Origin: CALJFL01 sp039964455
GTDB taxonomy: Bacteria; Pseudomonadota; Gammaproteobacteria; Pseudomonadales; Halieaceae
DNA length: 64,000 nucleotides
Reading direction: 5' to 3'
Assembly: GCA_039964455.1 (NCBI GenBank)
Contig: JBDVXK010000025.1
Span: 186,001-250,000, forward strand
Part shown: piece after piece, positions 27,297 through 36,106 of the stretch
Numbering within the stretch: the stretch's first letter is position 1
Layout of the letters: each line of letters starts with the position of its first letter
Position numbers and translations under genes: made by a program
Notes under the pieces: generated by a model
Seen by the model: only the letters and a program-made list of their open reading frames with translations
Database searches by the model: none
What the model was told of the DNA's origin: nothing

Positions 27297-28726
27297 TGGC
27301 AGATTACCGCACTCACCTGGCCACATTGCGTGGCTTGAAGAGAAACAGTAACCGAGTCGCCATGTTCGACCTGGATCGCACGCTGATTGCTGTCTACAGC
27401 GCCGTCCCTCTACTGATGGAGCAGCTCAAGGCGAAACAGGTCAGCGCGGTAGGGGCAATGCAGCAGGTCCTGATGGCACTGGGCCAAAACCGGGACGTTT
27501 ACGATTTTGAGGAAGTCATGGAGGCAGCTGTGGCCATGATGGCAGACCTCGATGAGCATGACCTTACCCGACTGGGAGATCGCTTATTCCACAAGCATTT
27601 GCAAAAAAAGCTGTACGCTGAAGCTCAGGAGCTGGTGGATACACATCGTCAGCTAGGTCATCAGCTGGTGATCGTCTCTTCTGCAACCCGCTACCAGATT
27701 GAGCCGGTCGCCGAGGCCCTGGGAATAGAACATATCCTCTGTACTGAGCTAGAAGTGAGTAACGGCAAGCTTACCGGAGTTGTGAAAGGGGATATTTGCT
27801 GGGCCGAAGGCAAACTCAATGCCGCCGAAGCATGGGCCAAGAAACACCAACTGAAGTTGAAAAATGCCTGGTTCTATACAGATGCGCTGGAAGATCTGCC
27901 ATTACTCGATGCAGTTGCTAATCCAGTTGCAGTGAACCCTTCCAAAGATCTGGAACTGCATGCGCGCTCCAAGGACTGGCCAATTTGCAAATTCCGCAGC
28001 AGAGCACGACCCAGTTTTCTGGACGTGGCCCGCACGGGCGCGATGTTTGGCGCAATGGCTCCGGCAATTCTAACGGGTAAAGCTGCCAGGTTGTTAGGCG
28101 CTGCGGACAGGCATCGTGCAGCACTTATGAGCTTTACCAGTTACGCCGAAAATGCGCTGGACCTAGCTGGAATACAGCTAGACATCAAGAACGAGAAATA
28201 TCTCTGGGAGCAGCGCCCAGCCATTTTCGTTATCAATCACCAGAGCATTCTCGATGGTTATATTGCGCCGGCGCTGGTGAAGCGTGACTACTTCATGATG
28301 GGAAAGATAGAGGCTGGCGATCTGCCAATACTGGGGCCCATGTTAAAAGACGCAGGCTTCATACTTTTCGATCGCACCAATCGAGAAGCGGCTATCGCCG
28401 CCTGCGATGACGCTGCTGAGCGAATCAAGGAGGGCTATTCGCTTTGCATTGCTCCTGAGGGAACGCGTAGTTACAGCAAGCGTCTGGAGCCCTTCAAAAA
28501 AGGTGCCTTTCATATTGCCCTGCAAACCGGCGCACCAATCGTTCCCATCGTAGTGAAAAACGCGACCGAACTCTGGCCCCGTGGACAGAATTTTGTACGT
28601 GCGGGCACCCTGCATATCGAAGTTCTAAAGCCTGTTCCCACCAAGAGCTGGACTAAGGAAACCCTGGGCAAGAATCTCGAAAGCCTTCACCGGAAGTACC
28701 TGAAGGCCCTTGACACCGCTGACTAA
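27296..28726 (+). CDS. HAD phosphatase - PlsC acyltransferase fusion
   Basis: 476 residues, two domains. Residues about 20-230 are a HAD-IB (SerB-like) phosphatase: DLDRT with Asp25 and Asp27, VIVSSATRYQ, and DALEDLPLLDAVANPVAVN. Residues about 280-470 are a PlsC-type acyltransferase: NHQSILD with His315 and Asp320, GAGDLPILGPMLKDAGFI-like block I-II spacing (here EAGDLPILG), and the substrate motif APEGTR (386-391). Such fusions are known in mycobacteria and other lipid-storing bacteria. It may acylate lysophosphatidate to phosphatidate, and the HAD half may dephosphorylate it or a related substrate. That would supply diacylglycerol to the preceding WS/DGAT. Confidence 0.92.
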   Translation: MADYRTHLATLRGLKRNSNRVAMFDLDRTLIAVYSAVPLLMEQLKAKQVSAVGAMQQVLMALGQNRDVYDFEEVMEAAVAMMADLDEHDLTRLGDRLFHKHLQKKLYAEAQELVDTHRQLGHQLVIVSSATRYQIEPVAEALGIEHILCTELEVSNGKLTGVVKGDICWAEGKLNAAEAWAKKHQLKLKNAWFYTDALEDLPLLDAVANPVAVNPSKDLELHARSKDWPICKFRSRARPSFLDVARTGAMFGAMAPAILTGKAARLLGAADRHRAALMSFTSYAENALDLAGIQLDIKNEKYLWEQRPAIFVINHQSILDGYIAPALVKRDYFMMGKIEAGDLPILGPMLKDAGFILFDRTNREAAIAACDDAAERIKEGYSLCIAPEGTRSYSKRLEPFKKGAFHIALQTGAPIVPIVVKNATELWPRGQNFVRAGTLHIEVLKPVPTKSWTKETLGKNLESLHRKYLKALDTAD

Positions 28727-28749
28727 TAAAAACGTACTGGAAGCAAGAC

Positions 28750-29679
28750 ATGAGCAGTTCGATAGCAAAGAGCACATTTATATTTTCCGCTCCAGATGAT
28801 CAGCAAATATTCTGTCATCACTGGCCCGCCAACAGCCCCGCGGCAGTGGTGTTGATTGTCCACGGTGGGTCTGAGCACGGAGGTCGTTACGAGCCCCTGG
28901 CGCTGGCTCTCAATCAGCGGGGTTATTCTGTCTATGCAGAGGACCATCGAGGGCATGGTCGCACAGCCGGGATAAACGGCGAGCTGGGCGATATGGGCAG
29001 CGCCAATGCCTTCGAACGCGTATGTGACGATGTGCTGGCCCTGGGAGAGCGTGCGCTCACCGAGAACCCGGGTAAGCCGCTCGTAATTCTTGGGCATAGC
29101 CTTGGCTCTTTAATCACGCAGCGCCTGCTGTTACAACACTCTGGCAAGTTTTCAGCTGCGATTCTTTCAGGCTCCCCTGACATTAACGCCGTGGCCAGCG
29201 CCGCCGACCTTGTGCACGCCGAGGTACAACGCCTTGGCCGTGGAAAGGTAAGCGATATCCTCGAAGCAGGTATCGTGGAGGGTTTTAATGCCGCTTTTCC
29301 TGACGAGCCCGCCGCCCACGCATGGTTAAGCCGCGATGCCAGGCAGAGACAGCTCTATGAAGATGACCCACTGTGCGGTGCGCCACTTTGTGCAAGCGCA
29401 TGGCAAGACCTCATCGCCGCCATGATGGTAACTACTGAAGCACCGGTAGTCGCAGCAATACGCAAAGATCTGCCTCTGTACATACTCTCTGGCGAAAAGG
29501 ACCCGGCGCATGGCGACTGGCGCGCCATTCACCGACTGGAGGACAACTATCGTCAGGCTGGCCTGGAAGACATGACCATCAAAAAATATATGGGGGGCCG
29601 ACATGAGCTATTCAATGAGATCAATCGCAAAGAGGTAACTGAAGAGTTACTGGAATGGCTGGACGCTGCACTTGCATGA
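28750..29679 (+). CDS. Alpha/beta hydrolase, monoacylglycerol-lipase-like
   Basis: 309 residues of the serine aminopeptidase S33/monoacylglycerol lipase branch. The oxyanion strand is LIVHGGSEHGGRYEPLA, the nucleophile elbow GHSLGS has Ser117, an Asp is in LSGEKDPAH and a His in GGRHELFNE, completing a triad. YAEDHRGHGRTAG matches the family's D-x-R-G-H-G-x-S/T segment. No signal peptide. It sits inside the lipid operon, 23 bases after the HAD-PlsC gene and overlapping the plsB-like start, so it probably hydrolyses acylglycerols for turnover or remodelling. Confidence 0.9.
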   Translation: MSSSIAKSTFIFSAPDDQQIFCHHWPANSPAAVVLIVHGGSEHGGRYEPLALALNQRGYSVYAEDHRGHGRTAGINGELGDMGSANAFERVCDDVLALGERALTENPGKPLVILGHSLGSLITQRLLLQHSGKFSAAILSGSPDINAVASAADLVHAEVQRLGRGKVSDILEAGIVEGFNAAFPDEPAAHAWLSRDARQRQLYEDDPLCGAPLCASAWQDLIAAMMVTTEAPVVAAIRKDLPLYILSGEKDPAHGDWRAIHRLEDNYRQAGLEDMTIKKYMGGRHELFNEINRKEVTEELLEWLDAALA

Positions 29680-32009
29680 ATCACCACGGACTTGAACTTT
29701 CCGATGATCTGCATCGCCAGCTCGAAATAGCCGGGGAATCTGCGCTACTTCTTACCGATTGTCGCAGCAGCATAGAGCAAGACGTAATGGATCGCTGGCT
29801 TCAGGGAAATGTACGCGGCACCACTGTTAATCCGCAAGCCCAACAGCTCGCCCTGAACCTGTCTCAGGCAACCGCCGCAAGCAGCCTGGAGCAACGGCTG
29901 CAAAACCTGGATGACGACACCCTTATACTGCCACTGCGTATCCTCTGGTTACCTCCCGCAAGTCAGCAGCGTCTTCGAGACTTACTCTTGGGCAACCCGC
30001 ACAATCCGGGCTGGCTGCAACAGAAATGGATTCTGAACTTTAATCCAGACCGCTGCTCTCCTATACATGGTGACCCGGCTACTCTCGGCCAGTTGCGGGC
30101 AGACTACAGCCAACACGCCGAATTCCAAACATTCGGTGAATTTGTACAGCGACGCGCTGTGCTGACCATTAAACAAGTAGAGCGAAAGCTGCGTGGCCAC
30201 CGCTATAAAGAGCCAGCCTTTTTTGAAAGCGACATCCTGCAAGACCCTGAATTTCGGCAAGACCTTGCAAAAATAGCTAACGAAAACAACAGTTCCACCT
30301 CTGAGTTGTCGCAAGAAGCGCGCAGCTACATCAAGGAACTTGTTCCCACATCAACACCACTGGGCCTTGACCTGCTTATTCGGCTCAGTCGCTATGTTTA
30401 CACTCGCGGTTATGACCGCGAAATTGTGATCGACAATGATCAGGTTGAAAGGCTACGGGAGCTAGCTAAAGAGCATCCGGTCATCCTGCTTTGTAACCAC
30501 AGGTCTCAGGTGGACTCCTTCGCCATATACTCTGCGCTGTACGACAATGACCTGCCCCACCCTCATACCTTTGGGGGCATCAATATGAAGTGGCCCATCA
30601 TTGGCAACATCCAGCGCTCCTCGGGAATGATTTTTATTCGCCGCGCATTCAACAATAACCCCGTCTATAAGGCGGTGCTGCAACGCTATATTGATTACCT
30701 GGTAAGCCACCGCTTCCCCTTGCTCTGGTCGATTGAGGGAGGACGCTCGCGCACGGGCAAGCTGGTTCCTCCACGCTACGGCCTACTGAACTGGTTACTG
30801 AATGCGGCAGAAAGATTCGACAAGACGCAGCCCCTATATATCGTACCTCTCTCCGTAGTATTCGAGCAGGTTGTCGATGTAAAAGCCTATGCGCATGAGC
30901 AGTTAGGTGGCACCAAGAAACCCGAGAATTTGTCCTGGTTTTACCAATACCTGAATAGCTTCAAGGCCCCTCTGGGGAAAATACATATCAGCTTTGGCGA
31001 CCCGGTTAAGGCCAGTGTTGATGCGGGTCAACCAAGAGACCCTATCGCGGTCGAAAGGCTGGCATTTGAAACCTGCGTTGAACTGAACCGGAGTACGCCG
31101 GTCACCATGGCCTCGCTTATCTGCGGCACCCTTTTGGCCGCTTCCCCGCAGGCTCTTACCCATACCGAACTCTGCAAAGAACTCAGCATACTGCAGGCCT
31201 ATTTACGCGCCACCAAGAGCACTGCGACTTTTCCCTTAGACATTGAAGCTGAGGATTTATTACACACCGGCCTACCACCGCTAAAAAGAAGTGGCGTGGT
31301 TCACTGCTTTGAGGCGGGCCTGGAGCCGGTATACAACATCGCTGAAAACAAGGCACTAGACGCGGCCTACTACCGCAACAATGCCATCCACTACCTGTTT
31401 ACAGGCGCTATTGCAGATATCGCCCTGGCCAAACTGTATCTTGAAGGGATCGGTGACAATCCACCACAGGAACTGGAACAGGGGATTTTGCAGCTACGTA
31501 AGCTCTTTCAATGGGAATTCTTCTTTCCCGATAAAGATCAGTTCTTGGCCGGCTTATACAGCGACCTTGATATACGCCAGGCAAACTGGCGAGAGCTGCT
31601 TCAACAGGGAAAGTCTGGTCTGCACCAATTGTTTCTGGAAGTATCACCCCTGCTGGGGCACGGCGCTCTGGAGCCTTATCTGGAAGCCTATCGAATTGTT
31701 GGCGAGCAGCTGTTGAACAGCGGCAAGGTCGAGGATTTTGACCAGAAGGCCTTTATCGATGACTGCATTAATATCGGGAAACAGCTTTATTTACAGCGGC
31801 AAATCGTCAGCCCTGAATCGATCGCCAAGGCTATGTTCGATACCGGGCTGAAGGTCGCCAAGTCTCGTGGCATGCTGGACATCAATGCCAGCCCATCAGA
31901 GCTGGAAGAACGACGACAGGAATACGCCGACGAGATGCGCTCTATCAGTCGACAGGTAAGAGCGCTGCGATCCCTGGCATCGGCTCGCCGTGCCGGCGTG
32001 CTGGGATAA
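29676..32009 (+). CDS. plsB: Glycerol-3-phosphate O-acyltransferase (PlsB type)
   Basis: 777 residues from the ATG at 29676, which overlaps the previous stop (ATGA); an ATG at 29655 also exists. The length is close to E. coli PlsB (about 807). The four acyltransferase blocks are present: HRSQVD (His275-Asp280), the GMIFIRR block, EGGRSRTGK from Glu354, and a later IVPLSVVFEQ. The enzyme puts the first acyl chain on sn-glycerol-3-phosphate at the inner membrane. With the HAD-PlsC and WS/DGAT genes it could form a dedicated route to triacylglycerol. Whether this is the cell's only plsB cannot be seen. Confidence 0.92.
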   Translation: MNHHGLELSDDLHRQLEIAGESALLLTDCRSSIEQDVMDRWLQGNVRGTTVNPQAQQLALNLSQATAASSLEQRLQNLDDDTLILPLRILWLPPASQQRLRDLLLGNPHNPGWLQQKWILNFNPDRCSPIHGDPATLGQLRADYSQHAEFQTFGEFVQRRAVLTIKQVERKLRGHRYKEPAFFESDILQDPEFRQDLAKIANENNSSTSELSQEARSYIKELVPTSTPLGLDLLIRLSRYVYTRGYDREIVIDNDQVERLRELAKEHPVILLCNHRSQVDSFAIYSALYDNDLPHPHTFGGINMKWPIIGNIQRSSGMIFIRRAFNNNPVYKAVLQRYIDYLVSHRFPLLWSIEGGRSRTGKLVPPRYGLLNWLLNAAERFDKTQPLYIVPLSVVFEQVVDVKAYAHEQLGGTKKPENLSWFYQYLNSFKAPLGKIHISFGDPVKASVDAGQPRDPIAVERLAFETCVELNRSTPVTMASLICGTLLAASPQALTHTELCKELSILQAYLRATKSTATFPLDIEAEDLLHTGLPPLKRSGVVHCFEAGLEPVYNIAENKALDAAYYRNNAIHYLFTGAIADIALAKLYLEGIGDNPPQELEQGILQLRKLFQWEFFFPDKDQFLAGLYSDLDIRQANWRELLQQGKSGLHQLFLEVSPLLGHGALEPYLEAYRIVGEQLLNSGKVEDFDQKAFIDDCINIGKQLYLQRQIVSPESIAKAMFDTGLKVAKSRGMLDINASPSELEERRQEYADEMRSISRQVRALRSLASARRAGVLG

Positions 32010-32048
32010 CACAGCAATCATCAAATTCAAACTCCACTGAAGAGCGAA

Positions 32049-33035
32049 TCACGCTGTCTGTGGAATTACAGCCGTCGGTGTCTCATGCAGGAAACGATTG
32101 ATAAAGTTTTCCATGTCATCCATCGCTACTCGCGCCTCTGGCAGAATTCCGGGGAACATCACCGGAAAGCAGTGAGGCACGCCCTTCCAGATGTGGGCCT
32201 CTACAATCACTCCTGCCTTCTCTGCCTTACTGGCAGCCTGCACTGAGCAATCTCGAAAAATTTCGATATCGCTGGCGATAAAACACAGTGGGGGTAGATT
32301 TTCAAAGCTGCCACGCAGTGGCGAGACGCGCTCATCTTTTAACAGTTCAAGATCATTGTGCAAATAGTGGGTGATGACTTGCTGTAAGGCGTACTGGTTG
32401 AACATGGGGTCGGAGAAGGTGTTGATATTATGCGAACGCAGTCGACCACTGATTTCCATACCTGGAGATAAAAATACGCCCGCCGCTGGCATGGGAAGAC
32501 CTTGTTTCAAGGCCTGCTGAAGTAACACCATGGTCAGATTGCCACCCGCGGAATCTCCGGCTATTACAATATCTTCAGCAGCGTATCCCAAAGACAGTAG
32601 CTCACGATAGCAGGCCATAACGTCATCCACCGCCGCCGGAAATGGCTCCTCGGGTGCCAGTCGGTACTCCGGCATTACTGCCAACATCCCGGTGCGCCCA
32701 GCCAATTCGCTGACAAAGGCACCATGCGCCTTCGGCGTTCTCACAACGAAGGCACCGCCATGCAGGTAAAGCAGCACGCCACGAGTTTCACCCTGACCTG
32801 CTCGAAACCAATGAGCGGGAACCCCACCCAGGCTATCCTGCCAGTGGCGGGTACCCTCGGGAAGCTTTGCCCGACCCTCGATGTACTTCTTCATAAACTC
32901 GCGCATTTCAGCCGGTGGCTTGGTCTGCGACTTGAACTGCGGCTTAACGAAGACGCGCAGTGCGGAATTAAGAAGATAGCTACGAAAACTGCGATTTAAA
33001 CCGAGACCGCGCCTGTAGCTACGCCTTCTAATCAC
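32049..33035 (-). CDS. HSL-family alpha/beta hydrolase (esterase/lipase)
   Basis: 328 residues from a GTG at 33035 that has AGAGGA six bases upstream. A TTG at 33101 would lie inside the upstream gene's terminator and is rejected. Oxyanion motif LYLHGGAFV (the HGG signature of the hormone-sensitive lipase family), nucleophile elbow GDSAGG with Ser162, and an Asp/His pair in ASDIEIFRDCS and GVPHCF. The basic N-terminus (IRRRSYRRGLGLNRSFR) may contact membranes. It likely hydrolyses short to medium acyl esters. It converges on the lipid operon, with 39 bases between the stops. Confidence 0.88.
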   Translation of the reverse strand: MIRRRSYRRGLGLNRSFRSYLLNSALRVFVKPQFKSQTKPPAEMREFMKKYIEGRAKLPEGTRHWQDSLGGVPAHWFRAGQGETRGVLLYLHGGAFVVRTPKAHGAFVSELAGRTGMLAVMPEYRLAPEEPFPAAVDDVMACYRELLSLGYAAEDIVIAGDSAGGNLTMVLLQQALKQGLPMPAAGVFLSPGMEISGRLRSHNINTFSDPMFNQYALQQVITHYLHNDLELLKDERVSPLRGSFENLPPLCFIASDIEIFRDCSVQAASKAEKAGVIVEAHIWKGVPHCFPVMFPGILPEARVAMDDMENFINRFLHETPTAVIPQTA

Positions 33036-33059
33036 CAGTAATCCTCTCTTTAATCGCAC

Positions 33060-33091
33060 AAAAAAAAGCCCGCGCCTTACAAGGAGCGGGC
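33060..33091 (-). terminator. Rho-independent terminator of the acyl-CoA ligase operon
   Basis: On the minus strand GCCCGC (33091-33086) and GCGGGC (33073-33068) form a stem extended by CCTT/AAGG around a tiny loop, followed by a run of eight T (33067-33060). It lies about 130 bases after the ligase stop and just before the esterase start. Confidence 0.85.
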
Positions 33092-33224
33092 AAGCACCCA
33101 ATGCTAGTTTTACAGGGAAAATGCATTACCAAATCCCACCATCAGTGTAGCCATAAGCCGGGCTATCACCTCGTCAATTTCGGCAAATACAAAGTCTCCT
33201 GGACCACACCGAAAAGGCCTGCTT

Positions 33225-34862
33225 TCATTTGCCCTGCAGATGATTCCAGTACTGCTCTCGCAGGTTGATCTTACGAATCTTGCCGGTGGCAGTCATAGGC
33301 ATCTCGTCGATCACAATAATGTCCTCAGGCATCCACCATTTCGCCATTTTGAGGCCGAGATATTCCAACATTGCCGTCTTGTCCAAAGACTCACCCTCTT
33401 TCAGCGTCAGTATCAGCAGTGGGCGCTCATCCCATTTCTCATGATAGGTTGCTATCACCGCGGCCATACTCACAGAAGGATGTGCAGTGGCCACATCCTC
33501 CACATCAATGGAGCTGATCCACTCCCCGCCTGACTTGATAACGTCTTTGGAGCGGTCGGTGATTTTCATGTAGCCATATTGATCTATATGACCGACATCG
33601 CCGGTGGGGAAAAAGCCCTGATTATCCAACTGCTCACCACCGTCACCGTGCAGGTAGCCACAAGCAATCCACGGGCCTTTTACCCAGATATCGCCGGCTG
33701 TTTTACCATCTCTTGGCGCAATCGAACCATCCTCCAGTACAATCTTCATCTGCACCCCGTAGGGCAACCTGCCCTGCTTGAGCAACTGCTGGTCACGCTG
33801 CTCCGCTGGCATCGCTGCCACCTCACGCCCTGGCTTGCCTATGGTTCCCATGGGGCTTGTTTCCGTCATCCCCCATATCTGCACGGCACTGACATTCTTG
33901 CGGCGCAGGCGGTCTCGTATGGTCGTTGGCAGCGCTGTACCGCCTATCAGCAGGCGCTGAAGTTCACCAAGATCCAGGTCGTTGTCTTCTGCGTGCTCCA
34001 GCACCATGGTCCAGATTGTGGGCACGCCACATCCGGTGGTAACGCCCTCTTCCCGAATCAACTCCAGCAGGTGCGGGCCGTCTAGCTGGCGACCCGGCAA
34101 CACAAACTTGCTACCGACCATGCAGGCGCCATAGGGTAGGCCCCAGCTCTGGGCGTGATAGAGCGGTGCGGCTGGCATCACACAATCAAGCGCCGACAGG
34201 GAGAGATTATCGGGTTGAGCGATACCCATTGAATGAAGAACAGTCGAGCGATGTGAATACAGCACACCCTTCGGGTTACCTGTGGTGCCGGAGGTGTAGC
34301 ACAAGCCGGAAGCCGATCGCTCGTCAATGACAGGCCACTCTATTTCAGTGGATTCGGCGGCTATGAGGTCATCATAGTAAAGCACCTCGCCCAACTTCGT
34401 AGGCGGCTCTACGCAACCCCGGGCGCCGAGTATGATGAACTGTTGCACGTTTGGTATTTGATCAACAATGCCCTCAACTAGCCCCACAAAGTCCTGATCA
34501 ATCAACAAGATACGGTCTTTTGCATGATTGATGATGTAAACAATCTGCTCCTCGAACAACCGGGGGTTTACCGTATGGCAAACAGCACCTATGCCAGGCA
34601 CGGCGTAGAAACACTCCATATGCCAATGATGGTTCCAGGCCAGCGTTCCGATTACGTCTCCATACTCAACACCAAATCGCTGCAGCGCATTGGCGGCCTG
34701 CTTTACGCGCCCTGCCATAGCACTGTAACTATAGCGGTGAATACTTCCGTCCAGCATTCGGGCCACGATTTCTGTATCTGGGTGATTCGTCGCCGCGTGT
34801 TCCAGCAATGTAGGGATGGTCAGGGAGAAGTCCTGCATCAGGCCGGGATTAAACTGAGTCAT
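33225..34862 (-). CDS. Acyl-CoA synthetase (class I adenylate-forming, medium/long-chain)
   Basis: 545 residues. The P-loop-like motif SGLCYTSGTTGNPKGV, the A5 motif WGMTETSPMGT, the hinge region FPTGDVGHIDQYGYMKITDR, and the C-terminal Lys motif MTATGKIRKINLREQ are all present, so it should be active. The FadD/AlkK-like arrangement suggests a fatty or related acid activated to its CoA thioester with ATP. It is the last gene of a four-gene minus-strand operon (two acyl-CoA dehydrogenases, aminotransferase, ligase) and is followed by a strong terminator. Confidence 0.92.
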   Translation of the reverse strand: MTQFNPGLMQDFSLTIPTLLEHAATNHPDTEIVARMLDGSIHRYSYSAMAGRVKQAANALQRFGVEYGDVIGTLAWNHHWHMECFYAVPGIGAVCHTVNPRLFEEQIVYIINHAKDRILLIDQDFVGLVEGIVDQIPNVQQFIILGARGCVEPPTKLGEVLYYDDLIAAESTEIEWPVIDERSASGLCYTSGTTGNPKGVLYSHRSTVLHSMGIAQPDNLSLSALDCVMPAAPLYHAQSWGLPYGACMVGSKFVLPGRQLDGPHLLELIREEGVTTGCGVPTIWTMVLEHAEDNDLDLGELQRLLIGGTALPTTIRDRLRRKNVSAVQIWGMTETSPMGTIGKPGREVAAMPAEQRDQQLLKQGRLPYGVQMKIVLEDGSIAPRDGKTAGDIWVKGPWIACGYLHGDGGEQLDNQGFFPTGDVGHIDQYGYMKITDRSKDVIKSGGEWISSIDVEDVATAHPSVSMAAVIATYHEKWDERPLLILTLKEGESLDKTAMLEYLGLKMAKWWMPEDIIVIDEMPMTATGKIRKINLREQYWNHLQGK

Positions 34863-34914
34863 GATGTTCTTAACCTTTTAGATGTTCATTATCGCTAACC
34901 AACAAAGTAAGCGC

Positions 34915-36096
34915 TCAGCCGCTTTTTAACAGCTTCGCCAGACGCGACATGCCTTCACGAATTTTCTCTTCGGTCATTTGCGAGTAGCTAAGGCGAATAT
35001 TGCAGCTCTGGTCGGCTTCCGCAAAAAAAGATTCCCCGGGCACATAGGCAACGCCTTCTTCATTCATCGCCCGTAATAACATTTCGGTGGTGTTTACTCC
35101 CGGCACTGTAAGCCAGATAAAATAACCACCGTCAGGGCGCGTGTACTCCACCTCAGGCGGGAAGAACTCCTTTATCGCGGCCAATGCTGCATCGCGACGA
35201 CTTCTATAGACCTCAACCAGGCCTGCCATGTGCGCATCCATATCGTTATCACGCAAAAAGGTAGCCACCTGATACTGCGTAACCGTAGTGGCCTGAAAAT
35301 CGCTGGCTTCCTTCAGGATTCGAAAGCGGTCAAGAATTTCAAAGTCGGCGCAGGCCCAACCCAGACGTACGCCGGGACACAAAGTCTTGGAAAAGGAACC
35401 CAGGTAAACCACGCGGCCATATTTATCGAAGTGCTTGATAGGAGGATATTTCTCGCCTTCAAAGCGCACCTCATAATAGGGGCTATCTTCGATAATGAGC
35501 ACATCGTGCTCCTCGGCAAGCTCCACCATGCGCTGGCGACGATCACCCGCCAAGGTAATGCCCGTTGGGTTCTGGAACTCGGGGACTGTGTAAATCAGCT
35601 TCGCCTGTGGGTTGGCAATCAACGCCTTTTCCAACTCATCCATCAACATACCCTGGTCATCCATAGGCACCGACACATAGTTGGGACGATAAATATTGAA
35701 AGAGTTGAGCGCACCCAGATAGGTGGGATACTCACAGATAATTGTGTCGCCCTCATCAAGGTAGGTACGCGCCAGAAAGTCGATGCCCTGCTGAGAGCCA
35801 CTAAGCACCCTAATATCTGCGGCGCCGCACTCCACACCCATAGACGCCATTCGCTCATTGGCGATAATTTCACGCAGCTGCAGCACGCCCTCGGCACCGT
35901 CATAAGCCATCATGGTTCGCCCATGCTCCTCAAAGGCTTTGTCAGATGCAGCGCGGAACGCCTCAAGTGGATAAACTTCCGCTGCCGGCGCCCCACCCGC
36001 AAAAGAAATCAGGTCGGGGTTACGCGCTGCCGCAAACATGTCCTTGATGAAGTCCGAGCCGTAGCCCTGCATCGCTTTCGAAAATGGTACGGTCAT
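34915..36096 (-). CDS. PLP-dependent class I aminotransferase (2-aminoadipate/LysN-like)
   Basis: 394 residues from the ATG at 36096 with GAGGAA upstream; a longer reading to 36144 would overlap the preceding gene. Typical features: ISFAGGAPAAEVYPLEAF at the N-terminus, the PLP site YTVPEFQNPTGITL, EDSPYYEVRFEG, the Schiff-base Lys in GSFSKTLCPGVRLGW, and the C-terminal Arg in SCNIRLSYSQ. This is the AAT-I branch that includes LysN and other broad amino-acid aminotransferases. In an operon with two acyl-CoA dehydrogenases and an acyl-CoA ligase, it may deaminate an amino acid whose carbon skeleton then enters beta-oxidation (inference). Confidence 0.9.
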   Translation of the reverse strand: MTVPFSKAMQGYGSDFIKDMFAAARNPDLISFAGGAPAAEVYPLEAFRAASDKAFEEHGRTMMAYDGAEGVLQLREIIANERMASMGVECGAADIRVLSGSQQGIDFLARTYLDEGDTIICEYPTYLGALNSFNIYRPNYVSVPMDDQGMLMDELEKALIANPQAKLIYTVPEFQNPTGITLAGDRRQRMVELAEEHDVLIIEDSPYYEVRFEGEKYPPIKHFDKYGRVVYLGSFSKTLCPGVRLGWACADFEILDRFRILKEASDFQATTVTQYQVATFLRDNDMDAHMAGLVEVYRSRRDAALAAIKEFFPPEVEYTRPDGGYFIWLTVPGVNTTEMLLRAMNEEGVAYVPGESFFAEADQSCNIRLSYSQMTEEKIREGMSRLAKLLKSG

Positions 36097-36106
36097 CGTT
36101 ATTTCC

